Of a DNA stretch of 59,424 nucleotides, positions 15,246 to 23,513 are shown piece after piece. This DNA is from Anaeromicropila populeti. GTDB lineage: Bacteria; Bacillota; Clostridia; Lachnospirales; Lachnospiraceae. Location of the stretch: contig NZ_FOYZ01000020.1 in assembly GCF_900112775.1 (NCBI RefSeq), forward strand, positions 1 to 59,424. Direction: 5' to 3'. Under the pieces are notes generated by a model. It did not search any database. It had not been told where the DNA came from and saw nothing but the letters and a program-made list of their open reading frames with translations. Made by a program: the position numbers and the translations under genes. The stretch's first letter is position 1. Every line of letters starts with the position of its first letter.

Positions 15246-15406
15246 CGACACCGCTGTTTTTATTGCGTTGTGTACAGCTGGGGCTTTCTATGCAGGAGTT
15301 AGAGTTGCTGACTATTGGGTTGATTCATGATATGTATGCAGAAAGCAGAAATGATGACAGCAAATATGCTGCATTGGCTACACAGGAGGATATGGATCGT
15401 TTTTAG
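14868..15406 (+). CDS. Tail assembly chaperone, -1 frameshifted long form (gpGT-like)
   Basis: A -1 shift at 15215-15221 extends the chaperone into an open frame running to 15406. This gives about 179 residues (118 + 61) with a new C-terminus: MTTPLFLLRCVQLGLSMQEL and YAALATQEDMDRF. That extension links to the tape measure in lambda-like phages. The downstream frame has no separate ribosome-binding site, and the tape measure gene starts 49 bases after its stop. The frame, heptamer and gene order all agree; shift efficiency is unknown. Confidence 0.85.
15206..15221 (+). promoter_or_regulatory. Programmed -1 frameshift signal
   Basis: Nine A residues (15212-15220) then G give A AAA AAG in the zero frame (AAA at 15216, AAG at 15219), the most efficient bacterial -1 heptamer. 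Purine-rich GGAAG (15200-15204) and GGAGG (15206-15210) upstream could act as Shine-Dalgarno-type stimulators. I see no strong downstream hairpin. Confidence 0.85.
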
Positions 15407-15455
15407 GCATTCGGTAGGATAACTGGGTGTCTTTTTATGTTTGGGGGGTAAGTGT

Positions 15456-18299
15456 ATGGCAGGGAGAATACAGGGAATTACAGTAGAAATCGGGGGAGAT
15501 ACGACGAAGCTGTCTTCTGCTTTGAAAAACGTAAATACAGACATCAAATCAACACAGGCTCAGCTGAAAGACGTGGAGAAATTATTAAAACTGGATCCTG
15601 GTAATACAGAACTTTTGGCGCAGAAACAAAGACTTTTGGGGGCGGCAATTGAGAATACAAAAGCCAAGCTGGAGACATTAAAAACAGCACAGAGGCAGGT
15701 ACAGGATCAGTTTGAGCGAGGAGAAATTACAGAAAGCCAGTACAATGCCTTGCAGAGAGAGATTGTGGAGACAGAGTTGAGTCTGAGAGATTTGGAGATG
15801 CAGGCAGAGGATGCAAATAGAGCGCTATCTCATATCAGCATGGCTTCTGAAAGAGTAGAAGCCTTTGGAAATGCCTGCACCACCGCAGGGACAAAGCTAC
15901 TTCCTCTTACAGGGGCTATTCTTGGGGCCGGAACTGCGTCTGCTAGATTAGCCATGAATTTTGAAGATGCCATGGCAAAAATAGCTACCATTGCAGACAC
16001 CACAGAAGTACCCTTGAAAGAATTGGAAGCGGCTATTTTAGAGCTTTCTAACCAGACGGGCATTAGTTCTATGGCTATTGCGGAAAACGTATACGACGCT
16101 ATATCGGCAGGACAGTCTACAGCAGATGCAGTAAACTTTGTTTCTCATTCTACTAAATTAGCAAAGGCAGGTTTCACAGATGCAGGAAGTGCTTTGGACA
16201 TTCTTACTACTATTTTAAATGCTTATGGTCTGGAAGCTTCTGAAGTCACTACAGTATGTAATACCTTGATTCAAACACAGAACTTAGGAAAAACCACGGT
16301 AAACGAACTGGCCTCTTCCATGGGTAAGATTATCCCGACGGCAAAAGCCAATGGCGTGGCATTAAACCAAATTGCTGCGGGTTATGCAATTATGACTGCG
16401 AACGGTGTGGCAACAGCAGAATCTACTACGTATATGAATGCTATGCTGAATGAACTGGGGAAAACGGGAACAACCGTGTCGGATACCTTACGGCAAAAGA
16501 CAGGACAATCCTTTGCAGAACTAATGGGAAATGGCTTCAGTTTATCCGATGTGTTACAGATGATAGCGAACAGTGCAAAGGAACAGGGACTTGCTTTCAG
16601 TGATTTATGGTCTAGTACGGAGGCAGGAAAATCCGGGCTTATTCTGCTGGGAGATAGTGCAGACAGTTTTAACAACACACTAGCTCAGATGCAGAACTCT
16701 ACAGGAGCAACAGACGTGGCATTTGAAAAGCTTCAGACCAATTCCAATACGATTAAAATTGCAATGAATCAGCTAAAGAATTCATCAATTGAACTGGGAA
16801 GTGCTGTTATGAGTGTGCTTGCCCCTATGATTAGTTCGCTTTCTGAAAAAATTAGCCGCTTTAGCACCTGGTTTTCAGGATTGAGTGATGGAAACAAAAG
16901 AATGATTGTTGTGATTGCAGGAGTGGTGGCGGCAATTGGACCTGCATTACTGATTGTAGGGAAAATAGCTGGCAGTATTAGTGCCATTATAAATCTGGTT
17001 GGAATCATTGCTCCTGTTTTGTCTGCCTTGATTCCTGTGATTGCAAGTGTCGGATGGCCGATTTTAGCGATAATTGCTGCAGTCATTGCAGTTATTGCAA
17101 TTGGCAGATTGTTAATGAAGCACTGGGATGAAATCAAAATTGCTTGTGAAGTAATATGGGGAGCCGTAAAAGAGTTTTTTCGAGCAGTGTGGGAAAATAT
17201 TAAAGTCGTATTTCAAACGGTGGTAGAGGTGATAAAGACCATTGTAATCACCTATTTTACCATATACAAGACCATTATCCTGACTTTATTGACAGCCATT
17301 AAGGTAATTTTCCTGGCTGTCTGGAATGGAATCAAACTGGTACTGGTAACCGTAGTAACGGTGATAAAGACCATAATAATGACCTATTTTACCATATACA
17401 AAACCATTATTCTGACACTGTTAAAAGCCATTCAGATTGTGGTTATGACGGTGTGGAGTGGAATCAAACTGGTGATTACTTCTGTAATCAAGGCAATTCA
17501 AACAATTATCCATACAGGCTGGAATACCATAAAAACGGTGATAACCACAGTAATAACAGCCATTCAAACGGTGATAACCACGGTGTGGAATGCGGTTAAA
17601 ACAGCAACCGTAACCATAATGAATGCTCTAAAAATCATCCTGTCAACTGTTTGGAATACCATAAAATCTATTGTGACAACGGCAGTAAATACCATTAAGA
17701 CAACGGTTACAACCGTATTTACGGCTGTAGTAAAGGGAATTCAAACAGCAATGTCCAAAGTATATGGAGCCGTAAAAAAAGGCTTTGATAAAGCGGTTGA
17801 GTATATAAAAAGTCTTGCTTCCAGTGCCTTTACCTGGGGTGCTGATATGGTGGATGGTCTTGTAAAGGGCATTCAGAGCTGCATTGGAAAAGTGGGAGAA
17901 GCCGTAAAAAGTGTGGCAGACAAAATCACCGCATTTCTTCACTTTTCTGTTCCGGATGAGGGTCCGCTTACGGAATATGAATCCTGGATGCCAGATTTTA
18001 TGAGTGGATTGGCAAAAGGAATTGAACAGAGTAAGAGTATGGTAACAAAAGCAGTGGATGGGGTTGCTTCCGATTTGATAATACAACCGCAAGTTAGTAC
18101 AGGGAATGGTTCTATGGCAGAACATACGGCTGTCAGCCAGATAAATCAGCTTTTAAGCGGATTACAAGATACCATAAGCAGCATGCAGCCACAGGCTGGT
18201 GGCACCATCTCAATTCCTGTGTATTTAGGAGGAAACTTATTAGATGAAGTGGTGGTGAACGCACAAAGCAGAGTAAATTTAAGGTCAGGAGGACGATAG
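15456..18299 (+). CDS. Tail tape measure protein
   Basis: A 947-residue protein that sets tail length and is ejected with DNA. The N-terminal ~130 residues are coiled coil (VEKLLKLDPGNTELLAQKQRLL). An Ala/Gly-rich tape-measure core follows (TNQTGISSMAIAENVYDAISAG). Hydrophobic segments lie near residues 490-560 (IAGVVAAIGPALLIVGKIAG). Next come tandem 'W-x-x-I/V-K' repeats (570-760), then an amphipathic region and SVPDEGPLTEYESWMPDF. ATG 15456 is used because the G6 run just upstream serves as ribosome-binding site; an in-frame TTG lies at 15441. No lytic domain is seen. Confidence 0.93.
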   Translation: MAGRIQGITVEIGGDTTKLSSALKNVNTDIKSTQAQLKDVEKLLKLDPGNTELLAQKQRLLGAAIENTKAKLETLKTAQRQVQDQFERGEITESQYNALQREIVETELSLRDLEMQAEDANRALSHISMASERVEAFGNACTTAGTKLLPLTGAILGAGTASARLAMNFEDAMAKIATIADTTEVPLKELEAAILELSNQTGISSMAIAENVYDAISAGQSTADAVNFVSHSTKLAKAGFTDAGSALDILTTILNAYGLEASEVTTVCNTLIQTQNLGKTTVNELASSMGKIIPTAKANGVALNQIAAGYAIMTANGVATAESTTYMNAMLNELGKTGTTVSDTLRQKTGQSFAELMGNGFSLSDVLQMIANSAKEQGLAFSDLWSSTEAGKSGLILLGDSADSFNNTLAQMQNSTGATDVAFEKLQTNSNTIKIAMNQLKNSSIELGSAVMSVLAPMISSLSEKISRFSTWFSGLSDGNKRMIVVIAGVVAAIGPALLIVGKIAGSISAIINLVGIIAPVLSALIPVIASVGWPILAIIAAVIAVIAIGRLLMKHWDEIKIACEVIWGAVKEFFRAVWENIKVVFQTVVEVIKTIVITYFTIYKTIILTLLTAIKVIFLAVWNGIKLVLVTVVTVIKTIIMTYFTIYKTIILTLLKAIQIVVMTVWSGIKLVITSVIKAIQTIIHTGWNTIKTVITTVITAIQTVITTVWNAVKTATVTIMNALKIILSTVWNTIKSIVTTAVNTIKTTVTTVFTAVVKGIQTAMSKVYGAVKKGFDKAVEYIKSLASSAFTWGADMVDGLVKGIQSCIGKVGEAVKSVADKITAFLHFSVPDEGPLTEYESWMPDFMSGLAKGIEQSKSMVTKAVDGVASDLIIQPQVSTGNGSMAEHTAVSQINQLLSGLQDTISSMQPQAGGTISIPVYLGGNLLDEVVVNAQSRVNLRSGGR
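17229..17435 (+). repeat. 132-bp tandem duplication inside the tape measure gene
   Basis: The block starting GTGATAAAGACCAT at 17229 recurs at 17361 with about 90% identity over more than 60 bases (shared CCTATTTTACCATATACAA). The 132-bp period equals 44 codons. Shorter degenerate 'TVITAIQTV' units continue to about 17720. Confidence 0.8.
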
Positions 18300-18301
18300 G
18301 C

Positions 18302-18664
18302 ATGTCATTTATACAGTATCTGTATTTTCAGCAGGAAAGTCTTCCTCTTCCGGAACAGTATAGTGTGCAGATAGCAGATGTAGAAGCGGACTCTTCTGGA
18401 GAAACAGAGGCTGGTACTACCCAGACGGATTTGGTGAGAATGGGGGTGCATACAATAGAGGTTACATTTTCAGTTTCTGCAAAATGGGCAAAAAAGCTGG
18501 CACAATTTCGTTCCCAGAAGAGTATTTCTGTACAATATTTTGATACCGAAACATTGTCTGTGCAGAGTACGTGTATGCGCATGCAGGATTTTTCCACAGA
18601 ATTGGTAAAAGACACTTCTGGTCAGGGGCTGTGGAAAGTATCTTTTACCTTAAAAGAGCTGTAG
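18302..18664 (+). CDS. Small tail-tip protein
   Basis: A 120-residue beta-rich protein beginning MSFIQYLYFQQESLPLPEQY, without a motif I can name. It lies between tape measure and the large tail-tip protein, the place of a distal-tail-type component. It starts two bases after the tape measure stop, with AGGAGG inside the end of that gene. Functional assignment is by position only. Confidence 0.7.
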   Translation: MSFIQYLYFQQESLPLPEQYSVQIADVEADSSGETEAGTTQTDLVRMGVHTIEVTFSVSAKWAKKLAQFRSQKSISVQYFDTETLSVQSTCMRMQDFSTELVKDTSGQGLWKVSFTLKEL

Positions 18665-18675
18665 GAGGTAGAAAC

Positions 18676-20412
18676 GTGTATCCAGTAAGTAGTTTATTTC
18701 AACGTGCCATTCAGAAAAATACGCGCGAATTTTATTATACAGGAACCATTACTACAACAAAAGGAATGGTGTATTCTTTTGACAATTCGATACTCGTAAA
18801 AGGCAGTGGATATTTGACAAACCAATGTACTGGAACCGAGGAAATGGGAATTGGCAGTGTATATGCGGGAGAGTGTGGATTAAGTTTGTATCTGGAGGTA
18901 GATCGGTATACTTTATTTGGTGCAGCCGTGCAGCTGTTTTTTCATTTAAAATTGGAAGATGGCACTTATGAAACGGTACCCCTTGGCATCTATGAAGTAG
19001 CAGAAGCAAATCGAACCATTCAGTGTGTGGAAGTAAAAGCCTATGATTATATGCTACGTTTTGACAAAGTGTTTCCAGAGGAGTACCTGTCTCTGACAGG
19101 AACACCCTATGAGTTGTTACACATTGCTTGTCGAGAGTGTGGGGTGGAACTGGCACAAACGGAAGAAGAGATTGCGGGCATGAGCAATGGAGCAGAACGG
19201 TTTGGCATGTATTTAGAAAATGATATTCAGACGTATCGAGATCTTCTGTATTATATAGCAGTGGTAGTAGGGGGATTTGCTACCATTAACCGCAGAGGGC
19301 AGCTAGAAATCCGTTCTTTTCATAACCAAGTCTGTGATGTGCTGCCAGACCATCTGCGTTTTCGGAGTAACTTTTCTGATTTTAGTACTGCTTTTTTCGG
19401 AGTATCTTTTCAAAATGCTAAGACGAATGCTCTCGAAGAAGTCTATACCGAACGGGAGAGCGGATTGATGTTGGAGTTGGGAACCAATCCCTTCATCCAA
19501 AGCTTCTCTCGGTATTCTGCCAGAATAGAACGATTACGTGCTATCTTAAAAGCACTTGAAAAAATTAAGTATATACCATTTGATGCAAGCATTGTCAGCA
19601 ATCCTGCATATGATTTAGGGGATGTTATTCGATTTACGGGAAGACATGCGGATGAGGAGGGAATTTCTTGCATTACTGGCTATACCTATCACATAAATGG
19701 AACACATGAAATTAAGGGGGTTGGGAAAAATCCAAGGCTGGCCAAGACTGCTTCTAAAACAGATAAAGCAATCGGTGAAGCAAAATCAGCGTCTGACAGT
19801 AATAAAATGGCGGTGTATCACTACATCAATCCTTATGGATTTCAGATAGCATCGGCAAAAACGCTAATTGCTACTATTTTATTTACCTCAAAGCTGGAAA
19901 CACAGGCATTATTTTACGCTTCTGTGTTGTTGGAGAGCCATGCACGGGAGGCGGTTACTGTGGTAACCGTAACATACCAGTTGGATTCGCAAGAGATATC
20001 AGATTTTCAGCCAATGGAAACGTATTGCGATGGAAAGCATGTGTTAGAATTGTTTTTCCCCTTGCAGGTGAGAGGAAATCAGGCAAGCCGTTTTGAGGTG
20101 TATGTAATGGCTAGTAACGGAAGTGTGGAAATACAAGAAGGAAAAATAAGAGCCAGTATTTTTGGACAAGGCTTAGTCGCTTCTGAAGAAACGTGGGATG
20201 GTATGCTGTATGCAGAGGAAGAAGTAAAGCAAATCCAGATTGAGAATAATACAATTTCCCTAGAGACCTATGGGATAATGGATACCAGAACCTGTGTCAT
20301 GGAGCACCCAAATCCTAAGGAAGTCAAAGAAGAGGTAGAGGAACTGACCATTTTACCAACCGTACAACAGTTAAAATTAACGGAATGGAAATCCTTTATG
20401 GAAATAGAATAG
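18676..20412 (+). CDS. Tail-associated baseplate hub (Tal-like, no visible peptidase)
   Basis: A 578-residue protein. The first ~380 residues resemble the gp27-like hub of Tal proteins (YTGTITTTKGMVYSFD, AYDYMLRFDKVFPEEYL, AYDLGDVIRFTGRHADEEGI). No catalytic peptidase or lysozyme motif is visible in the C-terminal ~190 residues, which are beta-rich. The GTG at 18676 is chosen because AGGAGG (18663-18668) precedes it; the frame stays open upstream into the previous gene. Expected at the tail tip, holding the tape measure end and the fibres. Confidence 0.8.
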   Translation: MYPVSSLFQRAIQKNTREFYYTGTITTTKGMVYSFDNSILVKGSGYLTNQCTGTEEMGIGSVYAGECGLSLYLEVDRYTLFGAAVQLFFHLKLEDGTYETVPLGIYEVAEANRTIQCVEVKAYDYMLRFDKVFPEEYLSLTGTPYELLHIACRECGVELAQTEEEIAGMSNGAERFGMYLENDIQTYRDLLYYIAVVVGGFATINRRGQLEIRSFHNQVCDVLPDHLRFRSNFSDFSTAFFGVSFQNAKTNALEEVYTERESGLMLELGTNPFIQSFSRYSARIERLRAILKALEKIKYIPFDASIVSNPAYDLGDVIRFTGRHADEEGISCITGYTYHINGTHEIKGVGKNPRLAKTASKTDKAIGEAKSASDSNKMAVYHYINPYGFQIASAKTLIATILFTSKLETQALFYASVLLESHAREAVTVVTVTYQLDSQEISDFQPMETYCDGKHVLELFFPLQVRGNQASRFEVYVMASNGSVEIQEGKIRASIFGQGLVASEETWDGMLYAEEEVKQIQIENNTISLETYGIMDTRTCVMEHPNPKEVKEEVEELTILPTVQQLKLTEWKSFMEIE

Positions 20413-20422
20413 GGGGAAAAGC

Positions 20423-21910
20423 ATGCAGATAAAGGGACAAGCAAAAATTGAACTGTTTCATGCGTTGACAGGAATGCAGACAGATTGTATAGAGGAAACA
20501 AATTTAGTTACCGATTATGTTAAAAATATAATAAATCCACCACAGATGGCAAGGGAGTTTGCCTATTATGAATCATCTACGCAGAGTTTAAATGCGTATC
20601 AGCAGGTTTATAGAAAAAAAATAGATGTGGATCTGATGTACAGTAGTGATTTGATAACAAATTATTTTTCTGGTTTGTTGCTGTTTCGAGAGAAGCTGGA
20701 AGAAAGTAAAGATCATATAGCGATGACAGTAGGAGACGTAGTTTGTGCAGCAGCCTGTGAAACTACTTCAATGGCTAACCTGGAGTTGGGGACTTTGAAC
20801 GCCAATGAGACGGCAGACGTGACAGATTCCAATGGAAAAGTAATTGGAAAACGGTTTGTCTGGGATTTTGGAACGGATCGTGCTAATGGGCAGATTGCAG
20901 CCATGTCTTTGGTAAGCCCTGCGTGCGAGCATCGATTATATGGTCCAAGTGGAGGAGGAGACGGATCATTTCTTACCATGTACGGGTATTATTATGGTGC
21001 ACCTGCATATCGAAATGGCTATTTAGTGAATGCAGGGGTAGACAGTATTACGACCATTGGCAGTCCCTTGAAGCAAAAAGAAGATCAGTCTGTTTTATCT
21101 TTGGTTTATGAAACAGAAACCAGAAAACTCAAAATATATCAAAATACCTATGATTATTCCAAGGTGTCACTAGGAAAGAGCAATCATGATACTGCAGGAC
21201 GGACGTATACGTTGTTAAAAGAAGTACAGCTGACGAGTTCTGCCATTACAACCAATCTCTATGTAACGCAGACGGTTGGGGATACCTTGTATGTCATGAC
21301 AACAGCCTCTGTGTATTTATCAAATGGAAATTATGCAAAACTGAATCTGCATATGGTTAATTTATCTACTTTTGAGCTGACAGAACAGTTGGGCATTACC
21401 TTGCCAGTACCGTGGTATAGTTGGGGGGATTTCTTGATTCTGGAACAGGATGTATTTTATACAGCGGGTAAGTACGGAAGTTACAATAAAGTGGTATTAG
21501 TGCATACTACCTTGCAGAATTTAGCGGATCATACTGTCATTATGGAAGAGGATACTCTTGGAAATTGCAAACTGAATTACTATAAAGGATTGGTATATTT
21601 GGCTTGTTATTCCAGTTATACCGCGTCCTCTCGGTTTGGAATTTTGTACCCAGACTCTTTAAAAATAGTACACTGGGGAAGTAATTTTAGTCTATCTTCT
21701 TCTTATAACAGCAGTTCCGTTTTCCGCATGGTGCCATCCGATTATTTAAAGCCGCCGTTTGTATTGTATCAGATAGGAAGTGAGACAAACTGTTACATGG
21801 GAACGTTTGCGTTATGTCTTAGTACCATTAATAATTTAGCTAGTCCTGTAATAAAAACAGCAGATAAAACCATGAAAATCACGTACACAATTAAAGAAAT
21901 CAGCGAGTAG
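20423..21910 (+). CDS. Putative receptor-binding / tail fibre protein
   Basis: A 495-residue protein rich in beta strands and aromatic residues (MYGYYYGAPAYRNGYLV, YNKVVLVHTTLQNLADHT), with several blade-like repeats suggesting a propeller. The N-terminal ~130 residues (helical, LVTDYVKNIINPP) probably anchor it to the hub. Last structural gene before lysis, the normal place for the host-range protein. It ends in a strong terminator. Assignment rests on position and composition. Confidence 0.7.
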   Translation: MQIKGQAKIELFHALTGMQTDCIEETNLVTDYVKNIINPPQMAREFAYYESSTQSLNAYQQVYRKKIDVDLMYSSDLITNYFSGLLLFREKLEESKDHIAMTVGDVVCAAACETTSMANLELGTLNANETADVTDSNGKVIGKRFVWDFGTDRANGQIAAMSLVSPACEHRLYGPSGGGDGSFLTMYGYYYGAPAYRNGYLVNAGVDSITTIGSPLKQKEDQSVLSLVYETETRKLKIYQNTYDYSKVSLGKSNHDTAGRTYTLLKEVQLTSSAITTNLYVTQTVGDTLYVMTTASVYLSNGNYAKLNLHMVNLSTFELTEQLGITLPVPWYSWGDFLILEQDVFYTAGKYGSYNKVVLVHTTLQNLADHTVIMEEDTLGNCKLNYYKGLVYLACYSSYTASSRFGILYPDSLKIVHWGSNFSLSSSYNSSSVFRMVPSDYLKPPFVLYQIGSETNCYMGTFALCLSTINNLASPVIKTADKTMKITYTIKEISE

Positions 21911-21922
21911 CTTAGTAACAAC

Positions 21923-21947
21923 TGTCCTTTTAAAAGGGCATTTTTTT
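21923..21947 (+). terminator. Terminator after the tail fibre gene
   Basis: TGTCCTTTTAAAAGGGCA forms a 7-9 bp stem (one G-U pair) followed by T7. It separates the structural genes from the lysis genes. Confidence 0.85.
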
Positions 21948-21967
21948 AGAAAGAGGAGGAGGTCAGC

Positions 21968-22372
21968 ATGAAACAAGGAATGAATCAGATACCCTATTTG
22001 TTTAGTATGTTAGGTGGAATTTTAGGTTGGTTTTTCGGAGGTCTAGATGGATTTTTATATGCCTTGACTGCATTTGTTGTGCTGGATTATATCAGTGGAT
22101 TAATGGCGGCGGGAGTGGAAAAAAAGCTTTCCAGTAAAGTGGGTTTTCGGGGAATCTGCAAAAAGATATTGATTTTTTGTTTGGTAGCAGTCGGGCATAT
22201 TCTGGATTCCAGAATCCTGCAAACAGGAAGTGTATTCCGTACAGCAGTTATTTTTTTTTATTTATCCAATGAAGGAATCTCGCTTTTGGAAAATGCAGAT
22301 CGCATCGGACTTCCCATACCTAGAAAATTGAAAGAGATACTGGAACAGTTAAGAACTGACAGTCAGGAATAA
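21968..22372 (+). CDS. Phage holin (phi29/TcdE-type, Holin_4 family)
   Basis: A 134-residue membrane protein with three or four hydrophobic segments (LFSMLGGILGWFFGG, FLYALTAFVVLDYISGLMAA, ILIFCLVAVGHILD, VFRTAVIFFYLSNEG). The LDYISGL motif and the charged tail are typical of Holin_4. It forms holes that release the amidase encoded next. GAGGAGG precedes the ATG. Confidence 0.9.
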   Translation: MKQGMNQIPYLFSMLGGILGWFFGGLDGFLYALTAFVVLDYISGLMAAGVEKKLSSKVGFRGICKKILIFCLVAVGHILDSRILQTGSVFRTAVIFFYLSNEGISLLENADRIGLPIPRKLKEILEQLRTDSQE

Positions 22373-22399
22373 AATGCTTTTCTATTGGGAGGAATCAGA

Positions 22400-23356
22400 A
22401 TGAGAGTGATCAAACAATTATGTACTAAATCGGATTGTTACAAGGCAGGAAAAAGCATAGAGGTAAAAGGGATTATGCTTCATAGTGTAGGGTGTCCACA
22501 ACCGAAAGCCAGCGTCTTTCTAGAAAAATGGAACAAACCTGGAGTCAGTTCCTGTGTGCATGGGATTGTGGAACCAGATGGAACGGTGTATCAGCTGCTT
22601 CCATGGAATCATCGGGGATGGCATGGAGGAGGAGCTAGTAATGATACACACATTGGAATTGAAATGACGGAACCCTCCACCATACATTATACCAAGGGAG
22701 CAGAATGGATAGAAACGGGGAATGGGGAGATTACAAGAAAACATGTACTTGCTACCTATCAAACAGCAGTGACTCTTTTGGCTGCTCTTTGTGAAGAATA
22801 CCATTTAAATCCGATTGCGGATGGGGTAATTCTATCTCATGCGGAAGGGTATCAAAGAGGAATTGCCTCCCATCATGGTGATGTGGAGCATATTTGGACT
22901 AGGTTTGGACTTACTATGGAGCAATTTCGGAACGATGTGAAGCAGAGGATGGGCAAAAAAGATTCTAGTAGAGAAAAAGAGACAGTCTCCAGTTTGAGAA
23001 TTGAGTGTTACGGCAGATTGAAGAGGGAAATGTGTATTCGAGAAGGGACCAGTATAAAAGAGGAATGCCTTACTACTTATAAAAAAGGAGCATTTGTGGA
23101 GGTTGTATCAAAGTGTGAGAATGGCTGGTTACAAATTCGTTGTAAGGAGAGCACATCAGGGTATGGCTATGTATCGAATGTAAAAAGTGCGTATGTGTCT
23201 TTGGGAAGTGAAGTGTATACGGTACAAAAAGGTGATAGTCTTTGGAGAATTGCAGAAGACAAGCTAGGGAAAGGAATTTATTATACAAAAATTAAAACAT
23301 TAAATGGATTAACGAGTGATATTCTTTCAAAAGGATTCCAGTTATTAATTCCGTAA
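22400..23356 (+). CDS. Endolysin: N-acetylmuramoyl-L-alanine amidase with SH3 and LysM domains
   Basis: A 318-residue endolysin. The Amidase_2 domain (about 20-185) has zinc-ligand positions in IMLHSVG and in ASHHGDVEHIW, with the HRGWHGGG strand. A bacterial SH3-like domain follows (about 210-265, YKKGAFVEVVSKCENGWLQI). A C-terminal LysM unit comes last (YTVQKGDSLWRIAEDKLG). No signal peptide, so release depends on the holin. ATG 22400 follows GGGAGG; the in-frame TTG at 22385 is poorer. A perfect terminator follows. Confidence 0.93.
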   Translation: MRVIKQLCTKSDCYKAGKSIEVKGIMLHSVGCPQPKASVFLEKWNKPGVSSCVHGIVEPDGTVYQLLPWNHRGWHGGGASNDTHIGIEMTEPSTIHYTKGAEWIETGNGEITRKHVLATYQTAVTLLAALCEEYHLNPIADGVILSHAEGYQRGIASHHGDVEHIWTRFGLTMEQFRNDVKQRMGKKDSSREKETVSSLRIECYGRLKREMCIREGTSIKEECLTTYKKGAFVEVVSKCENGWLQIRCKESTSGYGYVSNVKSAYVSLGSEVYTVQKGDSLWRIAEDKLGKGIYYTKIKTLNGLTSDILSKGFQLLIP

Positions 23357-23396
23357 AAAAATACCTTACAGGAACACACCCTGTAAGGTATTTTTT
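23356..23396 (+). terminator. Strong terminator after the endolysin gene
   Basis: TACCTTACAGG pairs with CCTGTAAGGTA, extended by A6/T6 to a perfect 17-bp stem around AACACAC. It ends the lytic operon and isolates the recombinase genes. Confidence 0.92.
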
Positions 23397-23455
23397 AAAC
23401 TATACTATTGCTAAAAACTATGCCAATAAAATAAGGTGTGATAAGGATAGGGTAC

Positions 23456-23500
23456 TTGACTTATGGAGCGTTTAGAGTGATAGATAGACTACCAAACAGA
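23456..23500 (+). promoter_or_regulatory. Prophage repeat element, copy 3 (before serine recombinase)
   Basis: TTGACT at 23456-23461, 13 bases, then GAGTGAT, AG, ATAG, AC and TACCAAA. This is the same arrangement as copy 1 at 3322, 20 kb away, and it lies directly before the recombinase ribosome-binding site. Confidence 0.65.
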
Positions 23501-23513
23501 AGGGAGGAATACC

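Noticed and set aside
15179-15406. Independent gene for the 75-codon frame after the tail chaperone
   Set aside because: It has no ribosome-binding site of its own and is in the -1 frame of the slippery heptamer, so it is treated as the frameshift extension.
16769-17137. Leftward hydrophobic gene opposite the tape measure
   Set aside because: Its hydrophobicity is the reflection of the tape measure membrane-like segments; no start signals.
17160-17730. CRISPR-like array from repeated sequence
   Set aside because: The repeats are coding, degenerate and contiguous without spacers, inside the tape measure gene.
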